From the NCBI GenBank assembly GCA_025655555.1, contig JAHXIQ010000001.1:922487-986486 (forward strand): a DNA stretch of 64,000 nt. The letters are read 5' to 3'. The translations under genes were made by a program, and so were the position numbers. Under the pieces are notes generated by a model. That model was not told where the DNA came from. It searched no databases and worked only from the letters and a program-made list of their open reading frames with translations. Positions 15,867 to 23,767 of this stretch are shown one piece after another (the stretch's first letter is position 1; each line of letters starts with the position of its first letter). The DNA comes from Candidatus Thiodiazotropha sp. (ex Myrtea sp. 'scaly one' KF741663). Lineage in GTDB: Bacteria; Pseudomonadota; Gammaproteobacteria; Chromatiales; Chromatiaceae.

Positions 15867-16409
15867 TTAGAGCGTCAGTATCCACGCCACGACGGCACGG
15901 ATATTCTCTTCAGGGACATGCAAATTCGGCGGCATCGGAATCTGCCCCCAGGTACCTACGCCACCACTCTTCACCTTCTCCACCAATGCGTCCACGGCGC
16001 CGGCATCACCTTTATACTTGGCAGCCACTTCCTTGTAAGCGGGACCGACAACCTTTACCTCAATCTGATGACAGGCCATACAACCCGAGGTGGTTGCCAA
16101 GGCCAGTTGATCACCACCAGCTGCCGCGGGAGCGGGGGCAGCGGCCGGTGCTGCAGCTTCTTCAACTGCAGGGGCAGCGGCCTCAGCTGATGCCATTGTC
16201 TCTTCAGCGGCCGGTGCCGTCTCTTCAGCCACAGGCGCAGCAACTGCCGGTGCAGCCTGACCTTCAACGGCCACCTTGCCGACAGGAGCGATTCTCTCCA
16301 GCACATCTGCCCGCTCTTCTGCTAACAACTGGGTACTTACCAGCAGACATGATGCGCCCAGCAGGGCCAGGCTACGTAACTTTGATATAGCAACAATCTT
16401 CACGGGCAT
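15867..16409 (-). CDS. Cytochrome c5-type monoheme protein with Ala/Pro linker
   Basis: The 180-residue periplasmic electron carrier has an N-terminal signal or anchor (about 10-30), a long low-complexity Ala/Pro/Glu linker (about 50-98) and a class I cytochrome c domain. The heme site is CMACH (110-114); the axial Met is in GQIPMPPN. This layout matches cytochrome c5/c-553i proteins that shuttle electrons to terminal oxidases. The linker probably tethers the heme domain to the membrane or lets it reach across the periplasm. It is transcribed alone, convergent with rep. Confidence 0.9.
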   Translation of the reverse strand: MPVKIVAISKLRSLALLGASCLLVSTQLLAEERADVLERIAPVGKVAVEGQAAPAVAAPVAEETAPAAEETMASAEAAAPAVEEAAAPAAAPAPAAAGGDQLALATTSGCMACHQIEVKVVGPAYKEVAAKYKGDAGAVDALVEKVKSGGVGTWGQIPMPPNLHVPEENIRAVVAWILTL

Positions 16410-16551
16410 CTTCCTCCGAAATTCAGCTCATATTCGCCCAAAGCACTGGGCAATCCTGCAAAACCCGGCGATTATACCCGCAGGCGCTAAAAAGATCGAA
16501 CAGGGTTGGACGGCAACAACTGCGCCCGCTAAACTACGCCATCCTTCTACT

Positions 16552-16628
16552 GCGCCCGTAGCTCAGCTGGATAGAGTACCGCCCTCCGAAGGCGGGGGTC
16601 ACAGGTTCAAATCCTGTCGGGCGCGCCA
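16552..16628 (+). tRNA. tRNA-Arg (anticodon CCG)
   Basis: The 77-nt cloverleaf has acceptor stem GCGCCCG/CGGGCGC, D-loop AGCTGGATAGA, anticodon stem CCGCC/GGCGG around loop CTCCGAA (anticodon CCG, reading CGG codons), T-arm ACAGG-TTCAAAT-CCTGT, discriminator G and an encoded CCA at 16626-16628. No integrase or repeated tRNA tail indicates an island inserted here. Confidence 0.97.
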
Positions 16629-16942
16629 TTTCCCTCTTCCCTCAAACACTGAAAGATTTCTCAGTACTTAAAGATAAAGTCCTGTTTTGAAAGAGGTACT
16701 TTCAGCGTCAATAAGCTGCTTTTGAGAATTGAAAAATGAAGATCTGGAGGGGAACCAGTGTCGACTGGCATGGCAAAATCAGGCTTGAGATCAAGCTGAT
16801 TAGCAACATTCACCACAAAGAAATCTGCAAGAAAAGACAATCATTGCCACCTATTGAGCCGATAAGACAGGTGGCCACTGAGAACCTGCTTTTGCAGTGT
16901 ATGAGGAGTAAGTTACCCCGGCATACACTGCGAAAAACAGAT
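16629..16942. other. Gene-free region after tRNA-Arg
   Basis: About 310 bases with no supported gene. A plus-strand reading frame across 16736-17110 runs mostly antisense to the following gene and has no family resemblance. Confidence 0.5.
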
Positions 16943-17395
16943 TTAGAGACTTGCCGTTTGGCAGTTGGAAGTATAGATCGCGGTCACTCTGTCTTTCGTC
17001 ACCCGAATATTATCCACGGACAAATGAATCTTCTGAGCAACACCGGCGTCCCCAAGCTTGGCAGGATGAGGCGTACGGTTTTTATCCATCACATAGACAG
17101 TATCGTCTAGCACGGCATGAAGCTGTCGATAAGTGCCTTTCTCACGGATCGCCTTCCCATTTAAATCATGTACGGCCTGATCGATATTATCCAAGCGGTA
17201 AATACGCCCACTCTCTCCATCGTACAGGACCTGAGACCGACCCTGTTCGTCAATACCGATAATCTTCGTCACAACAACCAGACTGTCAGCACTTGCCTGC
17301 CCATTGTTTGGCGTTTCCGCAAATACAACCTGGTTAAGACAAAAAACCAGGAATAGCGTGCTGAGGGCACGCAAAAAGTTTGAATTCATCATCAT
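16943..17395 (-). CDS. Exported hypothetical protein
   Basis: The 150-residue product has a signal peptide (cleavage near VVFA-ET) and a mature domain of about 125 residues with alternating strands (VVVTKIIGIDEQGRSQVLYD, RIYRLDNIDQAV, TYRQLHAVLDDTVYVMDKN). A single Cys lies near the C-terminus. I recognise no family. Three ATG codons in a row start the frame, with GGAGAGAA just upstream. It is monocistronic; the inverted repeat at 17495-17512 lies about 100 bases upstream and could control it. Confidence 0.7.
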   Translation of the reverse strand: MMMNSNFLRALSTLFLVFCLNQVVFAETPNNGQASADSLVVVTKIIGIDEQGRSQVLYDGESGRIYRLDNIDQAVHDLNGKAIREKGTYRQLHAVLDDTVYVMDKNRTPHPAKLGDAGVAQKIHLSVDNIRVTKDRVTAIYTSNCQTASL

Positions 17396-17494
17396 TTCTC
17401 TCCAAATAGGCGCAACTCATAAGGAAAACTTAATCGCTAATGCCCATACTGCTGTTAGCTACAGACAAAGGCTAACAGAGAAAGGATGTTATTT

Positions 17495-17512
17495 TTGGGA
17501 TATAATTCCCAA
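17495..17512. promoter_or_regulatory. Inverted repeat enclosing a perfect -10 hexamer
   Basis: TTGGGA (17495-17500), TATAAT (17501-17506) and TCCCAA (17507-17512) form a perfect palindromic operator around a consensus -10 box. Such arrangements are typical of autorepressed promoters, for example toxin-antitoxin operons. No clear -35 is seen. The rest of 17396-17964 holds no supported gene, only a small hairpin (CGTACC/GGTACG, 17703-17720). Confidence 0.5.
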
Positions 17513-17964
17513 TTTTTGATTAATAGGTCTTAATTCTTCTCCTATCATGTCGCATGTTTCGGCTGTACCTCACGCCCAATCCATACAGAATAATCACAAG
17601 CATAATCAAAGAGATAGGCGCCACAGACATCTCGACAAAGACAAAACAAGGGGTCTTTTTCGAAGATGGTGAGAAAAAAACAGCAAAAAGAGATTATCTC
17701 AACGTACCGCCATAGGTACGGTTACTTCACATAGAGCTTACTTCACTACAGATAATAAGCGTGGCACCCAGCGCCAGTTAGAACTGTATTGGCAGTGCGA
17801 TATGCTGCCAAACAAGGAATCCGGGGTCGCAATCTCCATCAAAGATCCCTAGTGGGCCCTAGAATTGAGCCCATAGCTATCTACTGATATTGTCGGTACT
17901 AAAGGGCGACGTTCCTTTTAGGGGACTGGTTAATATGCATTCTAATTCCAACAAAGGCATTTCC

Positions 17965-18528
17965 ATGAAGATAAAACTTCTGCTTACGGCATCCTTTCTC
18001 ACCTCCCAAGCACTACTGTCAGGCTGTACGGGGATCGCAAATGTCTCCGGATCCGACAACCTAAGCGTCAAATCCAACCCTTCCGGTGCCCAAGTTTATG
18101 TCATGGATAAGCTGATTGGTGACACGCCCATCGAGATATCCCAAAGTACGCTTTACCCAATCACTTATGATCCTGACAAAGAGGCGCTTTACGGGGTCGT
18201 TGTGATAAAAAAAGAGGGGTGCAGGGATCACAGTCAGCGTATCGGATATCGTGAACTGATAAAAAGCATCAATGCTGACTTAACTTGTGGTTCTACGATA
18301 AGCAAAGCAATCGAAAAGAAGGAGCGTGCTGAGCTGGCACCCATCCCACAAAAAAGCCCGAGCACGCCTAAGCCACTTGAAACTGAAAATATCGCTCCGA
18401 GCAATACCATGAGCATAAACAAGAGCGCCAAGCGACGTCTTATTGAAATAAACCAATTAAAAGATGAAGGTCTGATATCCGAGGATGAGTTTCAGTCGAT
18501 CCGGCAGCGCATTCTGCAAACACTGTAA
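17965..18528 (+). CDS. PEGA-domain lipoprotein with C-terminal SHOCT-like helix pair
   Basis: The 187-residue product begins with a lipoprotein signal, the lipobox LLSGC placing the acylated Cys at 21. A PEGA-type beta domain follows (VKSNPSGAQVYVMDKLIGDTP, about 37-58), a family often exposed at cell surfaces. After a Lys/Pro-rich linker, the C-terminal 32 residues (RRLIEINQLKDEGLISEDEFQS...) match the short SHOCT oligomerisation motif. The frame opens upstream at 17890, but only the ATG at 17965 directly starts the signal peptide. The combination suggests a surface-anchored, self-assembling protein; the function is unknown. Confidence 0.82.
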   Translation: MKIKLLLTASFLTSQALLSGCTGIANVSGSDNLSVKSNPSGAQVYVMDKLIGDTPIEISQSTLYPITYDPDKEALYGVVVIKKEGCRDHSQRIGYRELIKSINADLTCGSTISKAIEKKERAELAPIPQKSPSTPKPLETENIAPSNTMSINKSAKRRLIEINQLKDEGLISEDEFQSIRQRILQTL

Positions 18529-18556
18529 TTATTGAACGAAGCCGAATAACGGACAT

Positions 18557-18585
18557 AAAAAACCGCCACCAATAATGGTGGCGGT
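18557..18585 (-). terminator. Rho-independent terminator for the cytochrome genes
   Basis: A perfect 9-bp stem (ACCGCCACC, 18562-18570; GGTGGCGGT, 18577-18585) with loop AATAAT is followed on the minus strand by TTTTTT. It lies about 40 bases beyond the diheme cytochrome stop. Confidence 0.88.
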
Positions 18586-18625
18586 GAAGACTACAGCTCT
18601 CGCTGTTGTTTTTCTTATTATTCGG

Positions 18626-19285
18626 TCATCTATAGTTTGAGAGTAAACGGATATAACTGACTACGCCCTCAATCTCTTCTTTTGAGAGCTTATCTTTCCA
18701 ACCCGGCATCAGCGACTTACCAGGTGTTCCGTTCGTCACAACGTCGATCAGCTGACTGTTTGGATGCTTATTCATCGCCATACTGTTGGTGTGATCTGCC
18801 GCATTCATCTTCATGACAGTCGTTAAAATACCGTCACCCTTTCCCAATCGGCCATGACAGGCAACACATCTATCTATATAAACTTGCGCTCCCACTGTTG
18901 GATCACCGGGCAGAGCATGTTTTGAACGCTGTAAAAAGCGCACATAAGAAACGATAGAATCGATCTGCGGTCCCGCAAGCGCCAGACCCCATTGCGGCAT
19001 TGTATCTCCCGAGCCATGCTTGATGGTCCCCTGGATCAGACGAAACAACCTCTGATCCGATGCATCCTTCATCATGCTGCCATCAGTCAGATCGGTAACG
19101 TCCGTATCGATCTTATTGGCCAAGGGGCCATCCCCTTTACCACTGTCTCCATGGCACAGATAACAGGTCTGGTTATAGAGCAGGTATCCTTCATAAGTAT
19201 TACCCGCCTGCACATTCAATGAAATCACTGCCAGCAGAAAGAAGCTGACAATAAATTTCACACTATTGATTTCAAATGAGTTCAT
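18626..19285 (-). CDS. Periplasmic diheme c-type cytochrome
   Basis: The 219-residue product has a signal peptide (cleavage near NVQA-GN) and two class I cytochrome c domains in tandem. Heme sites are CYLCH (41-45) and CVACH (140-144), each followed by G-x-x-GKGDG; axial Met candidates are M96 (DTMPQWG) and the Met in KSLMPGW. Both halves resemble the diheme electron carriers that pass electrons between outer-membrane donors and terminal oxidases or reductases. The gene lies 90 bases downstream of the Cyc2-like gene on the same strand and ends at a strong terminator, so the pair probably forms one electron-transfer unit. Confidence 0.92.
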   Translation of the reverse strand: MNSFEINSVKFIVSFFLLAVISLNVQAGNTYEGYLLYNQTCYLCHGDSGKGDGPLANKIDTDVTDLTDGSMMKDASDQRLFRLIQGTIKHGSGDTMPQWGLALAGPQIDSIVSYVRFLQRSKHALPGDPTVGAQVYIDRCVACHGRLGKGDGILTTVMKMNAADHTNSMAMNKHPNSQLIDVVTNGTPGKSLMPGWKDKLSKEEIEGVVSYIRLLSNYR

Positions 19286-19375
19286 CTGATAACCCTCTTT
19301 ATTCGATAGTACTGCAATCCATACAGGATCACTGCCTAATGATAATGAAAAACTTACCTAGGATTGCCAACTTGT

Positions 19376-20689
19376 TCAGTAACCCGCGAACAGTTGCAGC
19401 ATCCATGTACTATCACGTTCATTGGTACGGGCATCAACACCAGAACCGCTCTCCTTTACATAAAAAAGCTCGAGTACCACATTCTGTGACAGCAGGTATT
19501 TACCGCCAACGGTTGTTGAGTCAAAATCAGACTCGGTAGCTGTTCCGACATCTTTTGCCCGATATGCGGCAAATATATTGGCTTTATTCGGCACAATACC
19601 CAGTTGGGCCAGGATACCGAAGGCCTTGGCATCATCAGTATTATTACAATCACCAAGATGATGATCAGGATCAGCTGTACACTCACCATAGCTGGCATAG
19701 AGACCTAGGGGCATACTGCCGACACTGCCTTGCATCTGTCCATCGATAATCCAACCATCTGTCACCAGTCGTGTCTCGCCACCTGCGCCGTCAGACACCT
19801 CCGCATCACCTGCCCACAATTGCACGCCAATTCCCGTATCCCAACTACCGATAAATGGCGTGTATGCAGCCCGAAAATAGTGTGCCAAACCGGATGGCTT
19901 CACATTCATATTGGTTCCGCCCCATCCCGGCACCCAAGGCGTGTAGTTAATGAAGTAGTTGTGACTGGATGCCACCAGCGCTATACCTGTCGCCTCACCG
20001 CTAGCCAGGCCGAGAGTTTGCGCAGCACTAAATCCCCTGCGATCCTCAATCGGTCTTTGCGAACGCTGCGCACCGGTATTCAACAGTTCAAAGCCGTATG
20101 CTGAACCCAGACCATCAGTGGAAAAGGGAATAACACTGAATTGGGTATTACCCGCTTTTGCCACATTGAAATGGACCTTAGTCGAGAGAAATGAGTTGCT
20201 CTCACCTGAACCTGTACCTGTCACTTCACCAGTCGTCAGGTCCGCAGTTCCCTCCACTTCAGTTTCAGCCGCTCCAAGTAATCCCAATTCCATCAGGAAC
20301 CCGGCATTCTTCGACAACTTTCCACCAATCAGCAACGCCGCTTCATCCGGCCACTGGATCTCTCCGTAATCGGTGCCCTCGTTGGTATTACCATTCGACT
20401 TCGCATAACGAAGTTTCGTGATAACAGATGCGTTAAGCATCATCGGCAGGGAGATATCGTCCCCTTCGATCATCCCCTGCCCACCGGTCAGGGTATACCC
20501 ACCGGACCTGAATGCACGGCCGAATGAGTTCAAGGTGGGAAAATTCTGAAAATGACAAGCTGTACAAGGCATGCTTGTCTGCCTGGCAAACGCAGGTACT
20601 GCTTGTGCTTCCATTGGGACCATCACGCTAACCAGAGACATCAGCATGCCCAACATCAAAAATCGCGTCATGAATCTTTGATTAATCAT
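19376..20689 (-). CDS. Cyc2-like outer-membrane cytochrome-porin fusion
   Basis: The 437-residue product has a signal peptide (about 1-30), then VPAFARQTSMPCTACH with a single heme site (42-46), followed by the FGRAFRSGGYT motif and a long beta-rich region (about 80-437) ending in an aromatic-rich strand with C-terminal Tyr, as in outer-membrane barrels. The xPxFARQT-x2-CxxCH...FGR-F...GGYT signature and size are those of Cyc2, the porin-cytochrome fusion that oxidises Fe(II) at the cell surface. Other monoheme barrel cytochromes share part of this signature, so iron as substrate is an inference. The frame opens at a GTG four codons earlier, but the ATG at 20689 has GGAG six bases upstream. 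Confidence 0.72.
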   Translation of the reverse strand: MINQRFMTRFLMLGMLMSLVSVMVPMEAQAVPAFARQTSMPCTACHFQNFPTLNSFGRAFRSGGYTLTGGQGMIEGDDISLPMMLNASVITKLRYAKSNGNTNEGTDYGEIQWPDEAALLIGGKLSKNAGFLMELGLLGAAETEVEGTADLTTGEVTGTGSGESNSFLSTKVHFNVAKAGNTQFSVIPFSTDGLGSAYGFELLNTGAQRSQRPIEDRRGFSAAQTLGLASGEATGIALVASSHNYFINYTPWVPGWGGTNMNVKPSGLAHYFRAAYTPFIGSWDTGIGVQLWAGDAEVSDGAGGETRLVTDGWIIDGQMQGSVGSMPLGLYASYGECTADPDHHLGDCNNTDDAKAFGILAQLGIVPNKANIFAAYRAKDVGTATESDFDSTTVGGKYLLSQNVVLELFYVKESGSGVDARTNERDSTWMLQLFAGY

Positions 20690-20883
20690 ATGCCACTCCA
20701 CTTTTATTAAAGATTTGTATGGCCTAATTGCTGTTGTTATTACGGCCTACAGACTTACAGTACAGATCCGTCTCATCCCGCCAATGGCGTACAGATCAGT
20801 TCGAAAGAGATGGAGTGAAAAGGTGAGGGAAACAGTTCGGTTAGCTCACGTATCCAAACACGCGATCAACCAATGATTAGAAA

Positions 20884-20939
20884 CCCCTATACCTGAAGAA
20901 GATTCCCCTTTAGGTAAGCACACCCTTCATCCCCTTTAG
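20884..20939. promoter_or_regulatory. Repeated CCCCTTTAG motifs upstream of the Cyc2-like gene
   Basis: CCCCTTTAG occurs at 20905-20913 and 20931-20939, with a related CCCCTATA at 20884-20891; spacings of 21 and 26 bases suggest an iterated binding site. No known regulator is assigned. Confidence 0.35.
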
Positions 20940-21008
20940 TATTCATTCTTGTGCCCGATTCGATTTCCCGTGCCAACTCGATATGGAAAACGTAAAAAAA
21001 CCGGTTTT

Positions 21009-21024
21009 TGTGATTTATTTCACA
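21009..21024. promoter_or_regulatory. Perfect CRP/Vfr-type binding site
   Basis: TGTGA-TTTATT-TCACA matches the CRP consensus half-sites exactly with the correct six-base gap. It lies in the 490-base region between the Cyc2-like gene (320 bases upstream of its start) and the end of pcm. A 12-bp palindrome, AGGGATATCCCT, lies nearby at 21081-21092. FNR sites (TTGAT-N4-ATCAA) differ clearly. Confidence 0.65.
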
Positions 21025-21179
21025 AAAATAATACCTTAATAAAGGTGTAACTTTTATGGGTTGATTACCCCAGTCGGGATAGGGATATCCCTTGGTTTCA
21101 GGCCATAATGGGTACAGATTGTCATGAGATTACCAATATCCGATAACACTAATGCGATTACCGCTCATGCAATTCGAGT

Positions 21180-21848
21180 TCAGTCAGTCCCCCTCTCATG
21201 ATTACCCGTCAGCGGCACAAAAGACACATCAAGGATTTTGCGCTCACTCACCTCTCCCGTGTCATGCTTCTCCACCAGCACTAACTCCTGATAGCCAAAT
21301 GACGGGCCAACAGGAACAACCATGCGAGCTCCTGATTTCAATTGACTGATCAATGGCGGGGGTATCTCCGGGCAGGCCGCCGTGACCAGGATACCGTCAT
21401 ACGGCGCATGCTCAGGCCAACCGAGATAACCATCACCGCAACGGCAATCCACATTCTCGTAGCCAAGACGGCTCAGGGTTTCCGATGCGCGTTGAGAAAG
21501 GGTCTCGATGATTTCGATGCTATAAACCTGCCTGACCACCCGCGATAACACAGCGGCCTGGTAGCCGGAACCCGTACCCACTTCCAACACCACGTCATTG
21601 GAATCCGCACAGAGCAGATCAGTCATCAGCGCCACAATGTAGGGTTGGGATATCGTCTGCCCGCAACCGATCGGCAAGGGACCATTATAATAGGCGCACC
21701 TTCGTTCACTGAGCGGCACGAAGGCGTCACGCGGCACCGCCAGCAAGGCGTCCATTACCTGCTGACTCAAGGCTGAACGACCAATCATATAGCGCGTGCT
21801 GTCCACCTCTCGTTCGATATCCTGCAGCATCTGTTTCTGGCTGGACAT
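21180..21848 (-). CDS. pcm: Protein-L-isoaspartate O-methyltransferase
   Basis: Pcm methylates abnormal L-isoaspartyl residues with S-adenosylmethionine, starting their repair. The 222-residue protein has the family core: RDAFVP, the acceptor-side loop IGCGQTISQPYIVALM, the SAM motif I VLEVGTGSGYQAAVLS, motif II around YDGILVTAACPEIP, and a C-terminal barrel strand region ending VSFVPLTG. The frame opens five codons upstream, but the ATG at 21848 has GGGAG eight bases before it. It is not in the common surE-pcm-nlpD-rpoS cluster, so this may be a second or displaced copy. Confidence 0.94.
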   Translation of the reverse strand: MSSQKQMLQDIEREVDSTRYMIGRSALSQQVMDALLAVPRDAFVPLSERRCAYYNGPLPIGCGQTISQPYIVALMTDLLCADSNDVVLEVGTGSGYQAAVLSRVVRQVYSIEIIETLSQRASETLSRLGYENVDCRCGDGYLGWPEHAPYDGILVTAACPEIPPPLISQLKSGARMVVPVGPSFGYQELVLVEKHDTGEVSERKILDVSFVPLTGNHERGTD

Positions 21849-22048
21849 GCCTCTCACTCCCATTGATCTACAACAGCACTAACCACAAGTATGGCCCACA
21901 CTACAGATTTTGAGGGTGCGTTAAACATGCACTGACAAACATAAAAGTTCACAATCCAACACTGCTCTCCAGTTCCGCCTGTGTGGACATTGCTCTAGAC
22001 TTGAACCATCACCGGCGTCGTTTTGCTTTTATCCAATGACCACAAAAC

Positions 22049-22279
22049 ATGATCAACCTCCCCCTAATATCTACCCTGCTGAAATTTGCTGACAAACTGA
22101 GATTCCGTCAGTTGTTTCTCGTTACGGCGGGGCTCTTCGTCATCGACCTGTTGATTCCCGATGTGATCCCGTTTGTCGATGAGCTTCTGCTCGGATTGCT
22201 CACGTTGCTTCTTGCCGCCTGGCGTAAAGATAAGGCAGAGGATCCACAACTCGAGGATCAGACAAGAGATCAACCATGA
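22049..22279 (+). CDS. Small inner-membrane protein (DUF6116-like)
   Basis: The 76-residue product has an N-terminal amphipathic segment (LLKFADKLRFRQLF), then two membrane helices (LFLVTAGLFVIDLLIPDVIPF and ELLLGLLTLLLAAW) joined by the IPDVIPFVDE turn, and a charged cytosolic tail. The sequence resembles short gammaproteobacterial membrane proteins annotated DUF6116, of unknown role. Its stop overlaps the ATG of the next gene by four bases, so the two are translationally coupled. Confidence 0.75.
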   Translation: MINLPLISTLLKFADKLRFRQLFLVTAGLFVIDLLIPDVIPFVDELLLGLLTLLLAAWRKDKAEDPQLEDQTRDQP

Positions 22280-22812
22280 GCAAAATCAAAGCAGATCCGT
22301 ACAGCCAGTCCGGTTGTACCGTCCGACAGTGGCAGCAATGGCCAGCGGGACTCTTGTTTCGTTTAGCAATCGTCCTGGCCCTCAGCCTGACAATCGCTGC
22401 ATGTGCTTCGCTGATGCCAAAAAGTGATCAGATAAAGGTCACAATGGTAGATGTCCGCCCGCTGGAGTCCACGCTTATGGAACAGCGTTTTCAGATCAAA
22501 TTGAGGCTGCAGAACCGCTCGCGCCAGGCATTGGCATTCGATGGTATGAGCTTCGATTTGGAACTAAACGGTAAGGATTTCGCCTCCGGCGTCAGCAATA
22601 CTGCAGTGACAATACCCGCCTTCGATGAAGCTGTGATCGAACTTAAAGTCAGCAGTTCTCTATTCGGTGTGATACGCCAGGTCCAGTCACTGCAGGAAAT
22701 AGAAAACAAGCCCTTCCAGTATCAAATCAGCGGCAGTCTGAGTCGTGCTGACAGCCTCTTTAGCCTACCTTTTCAAGAAAGTGGTGAGATCGATCTCAAG
22801 CTCTCCCAATAA
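22276..22812 (+). CDS. LEA-2/WHy-domain lipoprotein
   Basis: The 178-residue product has a long positively charged leader, a hydrophobic segment and a lipobox ending TIAAC (near residue 43), so it is probably a lipoprotein. The mature part is a single LEA-type-2 (WHy) immunoglobulin-like beta domain: KVTMVDVRPLESTLMEQRFQIKLRLQN, followed by FDLELNGKDFASGVSN and the conserved VTIPAFDEAVIELKV. LEA-2 proteins occur widely in bacterial envelopes and are linked to desiccation or stress, without defined biochemistry. It overlaps the preceding small membrane gene. Confidence 0.85.
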   Translation: MSKIKADPYSQSGCTVRQWQQWPAGLLFRLAIVLALSLTIAACASLMPKSDQIKVTMVDVRPLESTLMEQRFQIKLRLQNRSRQALAFDGMSFDLELNGKDFASGVSNTAVTIPAFDEAVIELKVSSSLFGVIRQVQSLQEIENKPFQYQISGSLSRADSLFSLPFQESGEIDLKLSQ

Positions 22813-23040
22813 CAGATCCGTCTCTATCAAGGCAGTAAATTTATCCTTAACGAATAGAGCACAATACCTGCTTCAGCACCCGAAAAGCCGTTTCTTTCTC
22901 ACCTTTCATTCCGAACAAACTTGCTCTCCATCAACCAACACCAGTCTGCGAAAGCTATACTTTTAACTGAGATGGAAAAACACAGCCGACACCGATGCAA
23001 TGGTCCAATTGGAGCCGGATGTTAAGGACAGGAGCAAGCA

Positions 23041-23763
23041 GTGTCCGAATCAGATCAGCGCCAAATCACTCTATCGGGTAATGCACTGACCAAGACATAC
23101 CACACAGGAGCCGTAGATGTTCAGGCATTGCGTGGCGTTGGCATACAACTTTTTGAAGGTGAGCTGGTTGTTTTGCTCGGCCCTTCAGGCAGTGGCAAAT
23201 CAACCCTGCTGAATATCCTCGGCGGTCTCGACACGCCGAGCAGCGGCCAAGTGTATTTTCATGAGTTAGAGATTACTGCAGGTGATGAGTCGGTCTTGAC
23301 CCGCTATCGACGGGACCATGTGGGTTTCGTATTCCAGTTCTATAACCTGATCCCGAGTCTGACCGCGAGAGAGAACGTTGCCCTAGTCACCGAGATAGCC
23401 ATGCAGCCGATGGACCCGGCAGAGGCATTATCAATGGTCGGCTTGGCTGATCGCCTTGATCACTTCCCGGCACAGCTCTCCGGTGGTGAACAACAGCGGG
23501 TAGCGATTGCTAGAGCGATTGCCAAACGCCCCGATATCCTGCTGTGTGATGAACCCACCGGCGCCCTTGATAGCCATACCGGCATTCTGGTACTCGAGGC
23601 CATCGAACGGGTGAATCAGGAGTTGGGTACAACCACGGCGGTGATCACCCACAATACGGTGATCGGCAACATGGCTGACCGGGTACTCCACTTTGGCGAC
23701 GGCCAGGTGGTCGACAGTGTCAACAACACCAGCCGTCAACCGGCGAAGGAATTGAGCTGGTAG
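23041..23763 (+). CDS. ABC exporter ATPase (MacB/LolD/DevA-like)
   Basis: The 240-residue cytosolic ATPase powers the permease encoded four bases downstream. It has Walker [10 protein letters not shown], the Q-loop VFQFYNL, signature [14 protein letters not shown], Walker [13 protein letters not shown] and an H-loop ITHN. The family is the MacB/LolD/DevA group, which drives type VII (mechanotransmission) ABC systems. The start is GTG with AGGAG seven bases upstream. The three genes 23041-27351 form one operon: ATPase, permease and membrane-fusion protein. Confidence 0.93.
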   Translation: MSESDQRQITLSGNALTKTYHTGAVDVQALRGVGIQLFEGELVVLLGPSGSGKSTLLNILGGLDTPSSGQVYFHELEITAGDESVLTRYRRDHVGFVFQFYNLIPSLTARENVALVTEIAMQPMDPAEALSMVGLADRLDHFPAQLSGGEQQRVAIARAIAKRPDILLCDEPTGALDSHTGILVLEAIERVNQELGTTTAVITHNTVIGNMADRVLHFGDGQVVDSVNNTSRQPAKELSW

Positions 23764-23767
23764 AAAA

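Noticed and set aside
16552-16628. tRNA-Arg as an island attachment site
   Set aside because: No integrase and no repeated tRNA 3' end could be found nearby.
16736-17110. 124-codon plus-strand frame after tRNA-Arg
   Set aside because: Mostly antisense to an exported protein with a clear signal peptide and ribosome binding site.
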